Source of the DNA: Lycium barbarum
Taxonomy: Eukaryota; Streptophyta; Magnoliopsida; Solanales; Solanaceae
Reading direction: 5' to 3'
NCBI RefSeq assembly: GCF_019175385.1
Contig: NC_083339.1
Location: forward strand, 114,561,601 to 114,625,600
DNA length: 64,000 nucleotides
Numbering within the stretch: the stretch's first letter is position 1; every line of letters starts with the position of its first letter. The notes below the pieces were generated by a model. That model was given only the letters and a program-made list of their open reading frames with translations, was not told the DNA's origin and did not search any database. The translations under genes and the position numbers were made by a program. Of this stretch, positions 11,886 through 22,780 are shown piece after piece.

Positions 11886-12337
11886 TTCAAGCACAAAATC
11901 TGTGCGTGAAAGTGCAAAAAGTGCGTACCTATTCTGTGCCTGAAAAAATCATATTTTACCCTTTCACGCACAAAATCTGTGCGTGAAAGTGGAAAAATAT
12001 ATTTTACTCTTTCACGCACAGATTTTGTGCGTGAAAGTGGAAAAATGTATTTTACCCTTTCACGCACAGATTTTGTGCGTGAAAGTGCACATAAACCCTA
12101 AAATCTGTGCGTGAAAGTGGAAAAATATATTTTACTCTTTCACGCACAGATTTTGTGCGTGAAAGTGGAAAAATGTATTTTACCCTTTCACGCACAGATT
12201 TTGTGCGTGAAAGTGCACATAAACCCTAAAATCTGTGCGTGAAAGTGGAAAAATGTTATATTACCCTTTCACGCACAGATTTTGTGCGTGAAAGTGCACC
12301 GACTTCCACATAAACCCTAAAATCTGTGCGTGAAAGT
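11886..12337. repeat. Array of hairpin palindromes between the two MULE genes
   Basis: About six full palindromes with 10-12-bp arms (CTTTCACGCACA and TGTGCGTGAAAG, 4-6-base centre) and several half-copies (AAATCTGTGCGTGAAAG) are spaced by GTGGAAAAATRTATTTTACCC or GTGCACATAAACCCTA. A ~110-bp higher-order unit is repeated at about 12000 and 12110. The same motif occurs twice in each TIR. It sits downstream of the PMD gene and upstream of mudrA. Transposase binding, promoter function or a hairpin small-RNA source are possible, and none is shown by the sequence. Confidence 0.9.
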
Positions 12338-12362
12338 GGGAAAATATATTTTCAACATTTCA

Positions 12363-12835
12363 AGTATTGATTTGACAACATTTCAGGAATCTATGACACA
12401 TAAATGCTTGATTTGACAATACGTTGCTGCAATATTTGACCGTTTTGTATTGCGCACCATTTTAATGCGCACTATAAGTATTGATTTGACAACATTTCAG
12501 GAATCTATGACACATAAAGGCTTGATTTGACAATACGTTGCTGCAATATTTGACCGTTTTGTATTGCGCACCATTTTAATGCGCACTATAAGTATTGATT
12601 TGACAATATTTCAGGAATCTATGACACATAAAGGCTTGATTTGATAATACGTTGCTGCAATATTTGACCGTTTTGTATTGCGCACCATTTTAATGCGCAC
12701 TATAAGTATTGATTTGACAACATTTCAGGAATTTATGACACATAAAGGCTTGATTTGATAATACGTTGCTGCAATATTTGACCGTTTTGTATTGCGCACC
12801 ATTTTAATGCGCAATATAAGTATTGATTTGACAAC
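12363..12835. repeat. 114-bp tandem repeat upstream of mudrA
   Basis: Four full units and a fifth partial one start at 12363, 12477, 12591, 12705 and 12819, an exact 114-bp period. Each begins AGTATTGATTTGACAACATT and holds TTGCGCACCATTTTAATGCG near its end. Units differ by only a few bases, so the expansion is recent relative to the element's coding decay. The array ends about 120 bp before the mudrA start codon, a promoter or leader position. Confidence 0.9.
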
Positions 12836-12957
12836 ACACCACGCATCACGATTTCAGGAATCTATTTAACTTGAAGGCTTGACGAGTGAAAAACTCATCA
12901 ATTGCATAAGTCTAAGTCTTACAAGTCATAAAAAAAAAATCAAACTTCATTGAAAAA

Positions 12958-15948
12958 ATGTCTCAAAATGCTTCAACTGTTAAGGTTTCACTATTTTGGG
13001 ATGGAGATATCGTCGAGGACAATTACTCTATTCGTTATAGTACCAAACCAAAAGCCCATGTTAAATTTCCAACAACTTTAGATTATGAAACACTAGTCAT
13101 GTACATGCACGAAAGAATGAAAACTACACCCACTGAGTTTGGAATCTCAATAACTGGCAGATATCCACAAACAATATCAAACGGTGTAGTGCGTTATGAC
13201 ATGCAGAATATCAACGATGATGAATCTTTGAGTGATTATTTGGGATCGCCGGAAGAATATCGTGATTTAGTATTCATTAATGTTCTTGAGATGTATGTTG
13301 AAAAGATACCTCGGGAAGAAATCCCTCAAGTCCAGCCTATTCATGGTAACACATATGGGGACTTTAATTCTTATGGAGACATTTTGAGTGGTCAAGTGCC
13401 GCTGGAAAATCTAAGCCAGTAATTTAATCAAGCTTACAATGAAAATTGGTAAATATGAAATTTTTATATTATTATTACGTGTAGTAGCATCTGTTTGTTG
13501 TATGAATTGGTAAATAACCAGTTTTCAAATCTTTATAGGAACTATTCTCAAAACTCACCAGTGGTACCAAATATGGATGTTGGTCAATCCTCTCAGTTCG
13601 GTGGAGTTGATCATTCTCTACACCATGACAGTGCTTATGAACAATAGTAAGTTCATCACCTTGATATTAATTTATCTATATATATGTATGATGTTGGTAT
13701 TTAAAATATGTTACTTTTCATGTAGGAGGATGAATGCACTTAATAATGAAAATTTTCCTAATTATTATGAGGCATCATCAAGTGATGACGATGAAATAGC
13801 TAATAATGCAGAGGTAACCGATGATGAAGACGATGACGATGTTCAAGTTGGTATGACCAACAATATTCCTCAAAGCCAAAACCAACAAGAATCAATACAC
13901 CACCACATACCACCATCGATGGCTGAAAACCCAACTTCTGAAAGCCCAATTCAGTGGCATTCTAACAATATCCCTTATCTTGATAGCCTGCAGGGTCGTG
14001 ATGATGCATTTTTCTTCACAAGAGAAGATTATGATAGTCGCTTAAAAACCTGATTGAACCTAAGGATCTCAACAAAGATCGATGCTACCTTGCAAAGGGA
14101 ATGTTGTTCGCATCCAAAAAAGCTTTGCAACGGGCTATCAAAATTTATTGTTCGCATCCAAAAGTTTAAGGTTCATCTGTCAACCTCAAAGATATGGAGG
14201 CTAGTTTGTAAACGACGGTATCAAGGCTGTGAGTGGTTGCTTCGGGGAATTGTTAAGCCTGATGGTATGTAGGCTATCACAAAATTTCACGAAAGACACA
14301 ATTGTGATATGGAAGAAAATCGAGCAGATCATTATAATTTAGATACAAACATGATTGCTCAAGTGTTACTTAAAGACATTGCCGAAACGCCAAGGTAACT
14401 TATCCTACCTAGTACATTATATGTCTTATATCAATTGAAAGTTCATTACTAAATGTTGTTTGTTTAAACTTGTGCAGGTTCCCCATCAAAGATTGTATTC
14501 GAAACGTTCAAGCCGTATATATTAAAACTATAAGCAACAGAAAGGGATTTCTCGGGCGTAGACGCGCTTTTGAGATGGTCTTTGGAAATTGGCATACTTC
14601 TTTTCGATCGCTGCCAAGGTATATGGCAGCTCTACAATATTTTAATCATGGTACTGTTCTAGAGTGGCGACTTATAGAGGGTAAAATCTTCAACTTCGTA
14701 TTTTGGACATTCAAACCATGCATTGATGGTTTTGCTCACTGCAGACCAGTGATTTCCATAGATGGTACGCATGTATATGGTGCCTACGACATCAAGCTCC
14801 TAATTGCAATAGGAATGGATGCCAATGGGTCAATATTTCCTCTTGCTTTTGCAATTGCCGCTAACGAGAGCAACGACACATGGGGGATCTTTTTGACCCA
14901 TTTGAAAACTCATGTTATTAAGGATCGTACCGGCATATGCGTGCTGTCTGATCGTCATAAAGGCATATTGCACAATATGGATAATTTACCGGGGTGGCAG
15001 CCTCCCTTTGTTTACCATCGCTATTGTTTAAGGCACTTGAAGGCAAATTTGCAATCAACGTTTCACAATGGCACTCTAAACAAATTGATGTGGGGGGCTG
15101 CGATGGAGCATCAACAACGAAAATGGGCTGCAAAAATGGATCTGATCAGGTCAGTGAGTGAACCCGCATACGTTTGGTTGATGATGCTCGATGTTGAAAA
15201 ATGGACGCTTCATGCTGATGGAGGAAAAAGATGGGGCATGCTCACAACAAACAGCTCAGAGTTTTTCAATGGCTTGTTGAAATCTGCTCGAGGACTACCT
15301 GTCACCGCAATGGTGAGAATGACTTTCAAGCAGGTGGTGGAGCGATTTGTTGTTAGGACAAGGCAGGCCAGAGCGATATTAGCCGACGGCGGGACATGGA
15401 TGCCAAAGCCCTTCAAAACTATGGAGCATTATAGGAAAAAATGTGAGCGTCACCAAATGACCGAGTATGACCCAATTCAACATGTGTATGAAGTTAGGAC
15501 GGGTTATTACAACGGTAAGGGTGGAAACGTGCATACCGTTTATGAGGCAACAAGAACATGCACTTGTGGTAAGTGGTAAACGTACCACATGCCGTGTTCT
15601 CATGCTGTCAAGTGCTTCGAGAGAATGAGAAAAACGGTAACAAATTATGTGGCAGGGGAATACAAGGTCCACAATTACCTTAGAGCATATTCCGGCCAAT
15701 TCCACCCACTTGGTAATGAAGCTTATTGGCCAAACGAGCCGTTTTCGATGGTTGCTAACAAGGATTACATTAGAAAATTGGGCATTAACTCACGGAGTCG
15801 TAGACCCAATCAAATGGATGTTAGTGAAAGAACTTACTCTCGCAAGTGCTCTATATGTAAGCAATATGGCCATGACAAGCGTTCGTGTGGGCAACAAGGC
15901 CGTGGTAGTACAAGCACGTCTCGAAGTAATAGAGCCTCTAGAACTTGA
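12958..15948 (+). pseudogene. mudrA: mudrA-type MULE transposase, decayed
   Basis: The N-terminal segment starts at ATG 12958 (VKVSLFWDGDIVEDN...). An acidic linker with the stretch SSSDDDEIANN follows, then the MuDR DNA-binding region (WRLVCKRRYQGCEW), the MULE catalytic domain (SIDGTHVYG with the first Asp, CVLSDRHKGI with the second), a SWIM zinc finger (CTCGKW ... PCSHA) and a CCHC knuckle (CSICKQYGHDKRSC). Proposed introns are 13449-13538, 13647-13725 and 14395-14477. Breaks are TAA at 13420-13422, a TAG formed across the second splice junction, a one-base loss in the A-run at 14044-14048, a second frame change near 14140-14165, TAG at 14270-14272 where a Trp is expected, and TAA at 15577-15579 inside the SWIM finger. 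At least six lesions make it non-functional; its remaining similarity is high, so decay is not ancient. Confidence 0.9.
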
Positions 15949-16352
15949 AGATTGTATTGTTATTGTAATTTATTATTGTATTGCTTTGAATTAGTATTGT
16001 AATTAAATGGAATGAATTATTTTTTAATTAGTATAGACCTCTCGTATTGAATGAATTATTATTAAATCAAATATTTAAATTTGTACATTCAAATATAATA
16101 AAACACTTAAATCAAAACCCTATAAATATTACAAGTTTCAAAACTTGCTTCGGGGCACTTTAGAACCCCTAAAACGACGATCCAAACGTTTAGGTGGACT
16201 TGATGTAATGAGCCGACATTATTGTACGCAAAAAAAGATATTAAGTTTTATATAAAATATTGATATTTTGGGATTTTAAAACATAACTAATCTTTGCCCA
16301 AAGTATGGAAAAAAACGTGATTGGAAAGGTAACGCAAAAAAAAAAAAAAAAG

Positions 16353-16520
16353 TCGCACCATTAACGCACAAAATTCGTGCGTGAAAGGCCCAAAGTGCAA
16401 TTTTGCAGATTGGTCCTTTCACGCACGAATTTCGTGCGTGAATACTACTAATGTTCTTTTTTTTTTTTGTACTAGTATGGTTCAACTTTTTATTTTTTGT
16501 ACTACTTAAGTCGCGGATTC
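16353..16520. repeat. MULE right terminal inverted repeat
   Basis: Reverse complement of the left TIR. It includes palindromes at about 16361-16387 and 16418-16442 and the outer end GCGGATTC. The inner edge carries a ~19-base A-run at about 16336-16351. Confidence 0.85.
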
Positions 16521-17659
16521 ATGTTTAATGCTAAGACATGGTTAAGACACTTCGTATCAACGCTTTCCCTTTTCCCCTTTGGATTTGAGTAGTAGAAGGC
16601 TAGTTAGGAACCTGTGCCATCCTTTTCCTTTCCTCTTTGCATGGAATTTCACAATGTGGGCCGCTCGGGTCAATTTCTCCACAAGCCACCGTTGGGCCAC
16701 TGGCCCAACACCCTTTTTTGTTCGAGTCCGTGCTAAATGTAGGCCCATTTCATGGATAAAAATGGCAATTAGTGGGCTAGGTAGGCCCACCAGCCAAACT
16801 CTCCTCTTTATTTCATATTGTTGTGTATCTATATATGTAAAGAATGCTTGAATAAATATTCGAACTTCAAACGGATAGAACTTAGGAATTTCGTATAGAA
16901 GAGTTGGGAAAAGATTTTCAAGTTAAAAAACGGCGGTTGGGATAATGATGCTTGAAATTGGTAAATAGCTTTGACAAAACCTATGAGAAAAACTGGAAAC
17001 AATGTGGGACGCAAATGAATATAACTGTTTTGATTTTGAAAAATATAAACGTTTTTTTACACGGTTTTGGACTGGAACTGAATTTGCATTTGAAAGAAAA
17101 ATAAGGTTGATCTCAAAGAAAAAGGAGAAAAATTATACTTGTTGCGAAAATTGAAACCTCAAAACTTGAGGTCATTTTTTAAACCTTTTCGGCCTAAACC
17201 CAAACCTTAAGGCATAAAAATAAGAGGGAATACATTTGGACTATGATTTGAAATAAGATGGCTTTGGAGTAGAGTGTGGTTGACCTTAAATGAGCTAAAT
17301 ATGGAATGAAATAGGTAAAAACATTTTTCTATTTTTGCCAAAAAAGATGGAGTTATGATATTAATATGACAATTTTGCATGAAAGAACCATTTTAGCAAA
17401 TAATTACAATTAATCACTCATTGAAGCTCGTAGGTCAACCGTATTCTACGGATCCTTAATACTAGGGTGGTTAAAACTTTCCCTAGGGGTTCACCAGAAC
17501 GCTTACCTCGAACTCTGGTTCTAAATGGATTTTTTTCTCTTGTTTGATAAACCCTTTTAAAGTTAGTTTTCCTAATTTCCTTTATAAAATTAAGTGGCAG
17601 CTCTAAAAATATAAAATCCGAATAAAATCCACAACCTCTCAGTAGCTTTTATGCACCCG
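16521..17659. other. Non-coding stretch, probable old repeat
   Basis: No gene seen. The section 17420-17655 (GGTCAACCGTATTCTACGGA, then ACTTTCCCTAGGGG, then CTCGAACTCTGG) resembles non-coding ends of common Solanaceae retroelement derivatives. It stops abruptly at CCGTAACAAC beside the RNase H remnant. I could not find matching termini, so no element is delimited. Confidence 0.4.
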
Positions 17660-17666
17660 CGTAAAA

Positions 17667-18176
17667 GTGAACCGTAACAACGCTGTTGAGAGTTTTGTGA
17701 GAGATATGAAGAAAGCAGGAGCAGGTAGCATAATCAGAGATCAAGATGAAAAGATGATCCTAGCTTACTCTGAATCCATTGAATACTGCAGCAACATTGT
17801 AGAAGAAATCAAGGCTGCTCAAGTTGGGCTTCATTATTGCTCAAGTCTGGGGCTGAAAAACATCATTCTGGAGATGGAATCAAAGCTAATGGTGGGCATA
17901 ATCTAATGGCATCAACAAACCATCATGGAGATTTCAATAGATGATAGAAGATATTCAAGAAATATTGAACAAGCTAGCTAGAAGGCTCAGCTCAACATTG
18001 CTACCGAGAAGCAAATTCAGTAGCAAACATTCTATCAAAGCATGGTTCAGTTAAGGGTCTGAATAGTATCTTCCAAGACCCTCATCATTTACCTACAACT
18101 GCTACGGGGGCCTATAGATTGAATAGATATGGCATGATCAATTTCGGGATTAGGAAAAAGAAAGTAGGCATTGGCT
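17667..18176 (+). pseudogene. RNase H-like (RVT_3) domain remnant
   Basis: The first part reads as an RNase H fold typical of plant 'ribonuclease H protein' genes derived from LINE-type retroelements: GAGSIIRDQDEKMILAYSES, then VEEIKAAQVGLHYCSSLG with the conserved Glu. A frame change near 17905-17990 separates it from the C-terminal part (HCYREANSVANILSKHG), which ends in a stop near 18176. The start of the gene is missing, cut at about 17660. A copia element sits 45 bp after the stop in what would be the 3' untranslated region, which resumes at 23324. Confidence 0.6.
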
Positions 18177-18220
18177 AAAGTGTATAGAACGAATGGTGAA
18201 TCTCTTAAATTTGCAGATTC

Positions 18221-18763
18221 TGTTAGGATTTAAATCCCAAATCCGACCTTTGTAAGCAGGTTCCCAGGAAAGATTGGAGGGTCACAGCTGGACCACTTAA
18301 ATACCAACCTCCTTAGACAGAACCTACTTACGCCGTGATGTAAGCGAAGAATAAATAGCACACACAGATTTATAGTGGTTCACCCTCAATGTGAGAGCTA
18401 CGTCCACGTTGCTGCTGCAGATCTTATTAAAGAAGAAATATTACAAGTGTTTACAACACTCAACCTCACAACCCCAATCCCAATTACACTCAAGAATTTT
18501 ACCACAGAAAATTCTCTCAAAGACCTTCTCTTACTTAGGCCTTTCACTAAGAGTATTTCTCTTACATTTTTTTTCTCTCTTGGGATGTGTATAGCAAATG
18601 ATCTTAATGATATCTTACAAATGAACCATAAGCTACCTATTTATAGGAATGAATTTCCTATGATGAGGTAAGCGCTTACATCACGACTATTATGAGGTAA
18701 GCGCTTACATCACGACTATGTGAACAAAAGAATTGACTTGTTTGGCCAATTCCACACCTAACA
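18221..18763 (-). repeat. Copia 3' LTR
   Basis: This is the downstream LTR of the minus-strand element. It contains a minus-strand TATA box (CCTATAAATAGG, near 18640-18652). Above it, at 18663-18718, are two tandem copies of a ~27-bp motif, each with the perfect palindrome GTAAGCGCTTAC. It differs from the 5' LTR at 18672 (G) and 18746 (C). Confidence 0.95.
18663..18718 (-). promoter_or_regulatory. Tandem palindromic motif upstream of the copia TATA box
   Basis: Two direct copies of GAGGTAAGCGCTTACATCAC plus a short tail lie just upstream (minus strand) of the LTR TATA box. The related GTGATGTAAGCG occurs inverted near 18336. The layout resembles the repeated enhancer boxes of Tnt1-type LTRs, and a regulatory role is inferred from position. 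The equivalent first copy in the 5' LTR has lost the palindrome through G-to-A at 23232. Confidence 0.5.
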
Positions 18764-18775
18764 AATCTCCCACTT
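18764..18775 (-). other. Polypurine tract of the copia element
   Basis: Minus strand AAGTGGGAGATT lies directly before the 3' LTR start TGTTAG. This is the position and composition of the plus-strand primer. Confidence 0.85.
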
Positions 18776-18833
18776 GAAGACTAATTTTAATTTGTCTTCA
18801 CACTTTGATCGATGCAGCAGCTCTTTCCTACTT

Positions 18834-21800
18834 TCATACTTCGTGCAGGCCAACTGAAGTTGAGCATAGCTTCAGTTTGTCTATCGTCACTGCCTTTGTC
18901 AGCATGTCTGCTGGATTCTGACTCCCTGCGATCTTCTCAAGCACTAGCGCTCCATCTTCCAAAGCTGATCTAATGAAATGGTACCGGAGTTGTATGTGCT
19001 TCGTTCGAGCATGGTCAACCGGGTTCTTTGCCAAATGAATGGCGCTTTGGCTATCACAATATAGCACACTTCCCTCGTGGTCCTGATCCAATTCCCGCAG
19101 AAAAGATTGTAGCCACATCATTTCCTTTGTGGCCTCCGTCACAGCAACGTACTCAGCCTCACAACTAGAGAGAGCTACTATCTTTTGCAACTTGGAAACC
19201 CAAGAGATTGCAGTACCTCCGAAGGTGTAAACATACCCGGATGTGCTCTTTCTGCTATCAATATCACCACCGTTGTCAGCATCAACATACCCTTGCAATC
19301 CTGTTTTTGATTTTCGGAAATACAGAGCTGAATTCGAGCTGCCTTTCAGATATCTGAATATCCACTTCACAGCCTCCCAGTGTTGCTTTCCCGGATTGCT
19401 CATAAATCGGCTGACAACTCCCACTGCATGTGCAATGTCTGGCCTTGTACATATCATTGCATACATAAGACTACCGATTGCTGATGCATAAGGTATCTTG
19501 TCCATCTGCTTCTTCTCATCCTCGGTTGTCGGCGACTGATCCTTTGACAACCGAAAGTGTCCAGCCAAGGGAGTGCTGACTGGCTTGGCATCATGCATGT
19601 TAAACCTTTTGATAACTTTCCTCGCATATTATTCTTGTGAGAGTTTGATGCCCTCCTTGCTTCGGTCGATTCTCATCCCAAGGATTTGCTTTGCAGCTCC
19701 CAAATCCTTCATTGCAAACTCTTCCGATAACCCCTTTTTCAACCGATCAATCTCCTGTAGGTTTGCTCCTACGATTAGCATGTCGTCGACATAGAGTAGC
19801 AGTATCATGTACGAGTCTTCAAATTTTTTGAAGTAACCGCAGTGATCTGCCTCGCACTTTGAAAAATCAGCTTTCTTCATAAAGCTGTCAAACTTTAAAT
19901 ACCACTGTCTTGGAGCCTGTTTTAGTCCGTACAGACTCTTTTGAAGTTTGCACACCAGATTCTCCTTTCCTTTGATTTTGAATCCCTCCGGCTGTCGCAT
20001 GTAGATTTCCTCGTCTAGATCACCGTGAAGAAATGCAGTTTTCACGTCCATCTGTTGCAGATGTAGATTTTCCTTTGCTACCAGCCCAAGAACAGTTCTG
20101 ATAGTCACCATCTTGACTACGGGAGAGAAGATCTCCGTATAGTCAATGCCTTCTTTCTGTTGAAATCCCTTTGCAACCAGCCTTGCTTTATAACGCTTGC
20201 TTCCATTGGGTTCTTCCTTTATCCGATAAACCCATTTGTTTTGCAATGCGTTTTTATCCTTTGGCAACTCGGATAATTCCCATGTATGATTTGCCGATAG
20301 TGAATCCATTTCATCCTTCATTGCCAGCTCCCACTTAGTCGATTCATCGACTTGCATTGCTTCTTCATAACATTCCGGCTCCCCTCTATCAGTGAGTAGA
20401 ATGTAGTTGAGGGATGGAGAGTACCTGTGAAGCGGCTTCCTGATCCTGGATGATCTACGCAGCTCTGTGATTGGCGTCTGTTCATTTGTTTCAGAATCAG
20501 CACTTTCATCAGCACCTTCTCGGATTGTTTGTTCCTCTGCCTCGGTTGTACCTGGCTGCGGCTCAGGTGCCGGAAAGTCCCTCAAATCGACTATTTCCGA
20601 TTCCTTGTCCTGACATTCTGAATTCTTTTGCAGCTTGTCTTTGTACAGTACCTCTTCGTTAAAGACAACATTCCTGCTTCGGATGATCTTCCGATTTTGT
20701 TCATCCCAAAATCGGTACCCAAGCTCGGTGTCACCATAGCCAATAAAGTAACACTTCTTTGATTTTGGATCAAGCTTGCTTCTAGCCGTATCATCATTAT
20801 GAACATATGATAAGCAACCGAACACTTTCAGAAATGAAAGATTTACCTTCTTGCCACTCCAGACTTCTTCTGGAATTCTGAAATCCAAGGGAACTGACGG
20901 TCCTCGGTTAATTAAGAAGGCCGCGGTATTGACTGCATCTGCCCAGAATGTCTTGGGCAGTCCAGAGTGTATTCTCATACTCCGACCACGCTCGTTCAAC
21001 GTTCGGTTCATTCTTTCGGCTACTCCATTCTGTTGCGGTGTTCCAGGAATAGTCTTCATCATCTTGATCCCATTATCGGCACAGTACCATTTGAAATCAC
21101 CATCAGTGTATTCTCCGCCGTTGTCGGACCTCAAACACTTCAACTTGAGGTTTGTTTCATTCTCGACCATGGATTTCCATCTTTTGAATACACTAAACAC
21201 ATCGGATTTATTTTTCATAAAATAAACCCATACCTTCCTGGTTGAATCATCAATGAAGGTCACGTAGTAGTGTGATCCTCCAAGGGAGGGTACAGTGGTA
21301 GGTCCCCACACGTCTGTGTGCACCAATTCCAGCTTTTCGACCTTCAACTCTCTGCCTGCACTTGAGAAGCTTACTCGCTTTTGTTTTCCGAGAATGCAGC
21401 TCTCACACGTATGAAGGTCCACCGTCTTCAGCTCCGGAATTAAGCCATTTGTCACCAACAACTTCATCCCCTTCTGGCTGATATGCCCAAGCCGACAATG
21501 CCACAAATCTGTCTTCTTTGTGTTGTCAACCGCAGCAACAATATCACGACAGCTATCCGTCATGTAGAGAGTGCCAATCTTCTTTCCTCGGCCAACTACC
21601 ATAGCACCTTTCGCCACCTTCCAAGACCCATTACCAAAGTTGAGATCATATCCCTCATCATCAAGCTGACCTACTGAAATCAGGTTTCGCATCAGCTTTG
21701 GAACATGTCTAACTTTTTTAATCTTCCACGAGGATCCATTTGACATCTTCAAATTAATGTCTCCCGTGCCAACAACGTCTAGCGGCTCTCCATCGGCTAA

Positions 21801-22739
21801 ATAAACTTTGCCGAGATTCCCAGCCACATAGTTTGTCATTATATCATGATGTGGGGTGGTATGAAAGGACGCTCCTGAGTCAAGCACCCAAGAGTCTATC
21901 GGGCTATCAACCGATAGCAACAACGCATCGCCAATGTCTTCCGTAGCAGCGTTGATTCCAGCCCCCTTGTTGTCCTCCTTCTTTGGCGCCCTGCAGTTCT
22001 TCTTGAAGTGACCTGGTTTTCCACAGTTCCAACAATCAAATGTTCGTCCTGGTCTGGATTGACCCCTGCCATTCCTTGACATCGATCTGCCCCTATTTCG
22101 GTTGTAGTTTCTGTCATAATTTCTGCTTCTGTTTTCAACATTAAAAGCAGAACTCGTCGATGCCTCTCCAGAATCTGTCCTGCGCACCTCCTCAGCAAGG
22201 ATACGATCCCTAACATCGTTGAACTTTAGTTTGTCACTGCCGACAGAATTACTAACCGTTGCTCTCATTGGCTCCCAGCTATTTGGTAGGGATGCCAACA
22301 AAATTAGAGCTTGCACTTCATCATCGAAGTCAATTTTTACCGATGACAATTGATTTACAATGGTATTGAATTCATTTACGTGTGCAGCAACATGAGCATT
22401 TTCCATCATCGTTAGATGAAATAGTTTCTTCATGAGAAATACCTTATTATTTGCCGAAGGTTTCTCATACATGTCAGACAATACCTTCATCATATCTGCG
22501 GTGGTCTTCTCCTTTGCCACGTTGTGAGCAACGTTCTTCGACAGCGTCAGCCGAATGACTCCCAGAACTTGTCTGTCGAGGAGATTCCAATCTGCTTGCT
22601 TCATCTCCTCTGGTTTCGGACTCAGAGGTTCATGAAGCTTTCTGCCATATAAATAATCTTCAATTTGCATTCTCCAGAACGCAAAATCTGTACCATCGAA
22701 TTTACCGATGCCGTGCGTCGTACCATCTTCGCCTCCCAT
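18834..22739 (-). pseudogene. Copia gag-pol polyprotein with one nonsense codon
   Basis: The frame runs from ATG 22739 (MGGEDGTTHGIGKFDG) to 18834, about 1300 codons. It is broken only by TAA at 19629-19631 (LSQE-stop-YARKV), between the reverse transcriptase and RNase H. Domains in order are UBN2-type gag, CCHC knuckle CWNCGKPGHFKKNC (about residue 236), protease WVLDSGASFHTTP, the HHCC and integrase core (HTDVWGP, LRSDNGGEY, a Glu in NGVAERMNR), reverse transcriptase with YVDDMLIVG, and RNase H (ALSSCEAEYVAV) to ADMLTKAV. The product would form the particle, cut itself, reverse transcribe and integrate. Length matches intact Tnt1-like elements. Any activity would need readthrough or help in trans. 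Confidence 0.95.
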
Positions 22740-22766
22740 CGTTTCTAAATCACAACACAACCTGTT

Positions 22767-22778
22767 GCTCTGATACCA
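22767..22778 (-). other. Primer binding site (initiator tRNA-Met)
   Basis: Minus strand TGGTATCAGAGC starts two bases inside the 5' LTR. It is complementary to the 3' end of plant initiator tRNA-Met, the standard copia primer. Confidence 0.93.
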
Positions 22779-22780
22779 GT

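Larger units (their letters stand above)
7835..16520 (+). mobile_element. Mutator-like element carrying a PMD gene and mudrA
   Basis: An 8.7-kb element bounded by ~165-bp inverted repeats that match closely (outer end GAATCCGC on both sides). It carries a multi-exon PMD gene (9012-11775) and a mudrA-type transposase pseudogene (12958-15948) in the same orientation. Four palindromes with arms TTCACGCACG or similar sit in the TIRs, and a dense array of the same kind lies between the genes. MULEs normally make 8-11-bp target duplications. None was found next to GAATCCGC, so the edges may be off by tens of bases or the duplication has decayed. The transposase is broken, so this copy is non-autonomous today. 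Confidence 0.85.

Noticed and set aside
11801..12067. Frame with repeated RERVKYIFPLSRT
   Set aside because: This is a translation of the palindrome array, not a gene.
11886..12337. CRISPR-like array of repeats and spacers
   Set aside because: The genome is eukaryotic; spacers are themselves repeated and the repeat is a transposon palindrome.
7835..12340. Two separate MULEs, one with PMD and one with mudrA, meeting at the hairpin array
   Set aside because: The outer TIRs pair with each other over their whole length, and the array region lacks the outer TIR sequence (AATAAAAAGTTGAACCA), so one element is simpler.
18375..18671. 98-residue frame found identically at 18375 and 22935
   Set aside because: It lies within the copia LTRs, antisense to the element, and is an LTR shadow.
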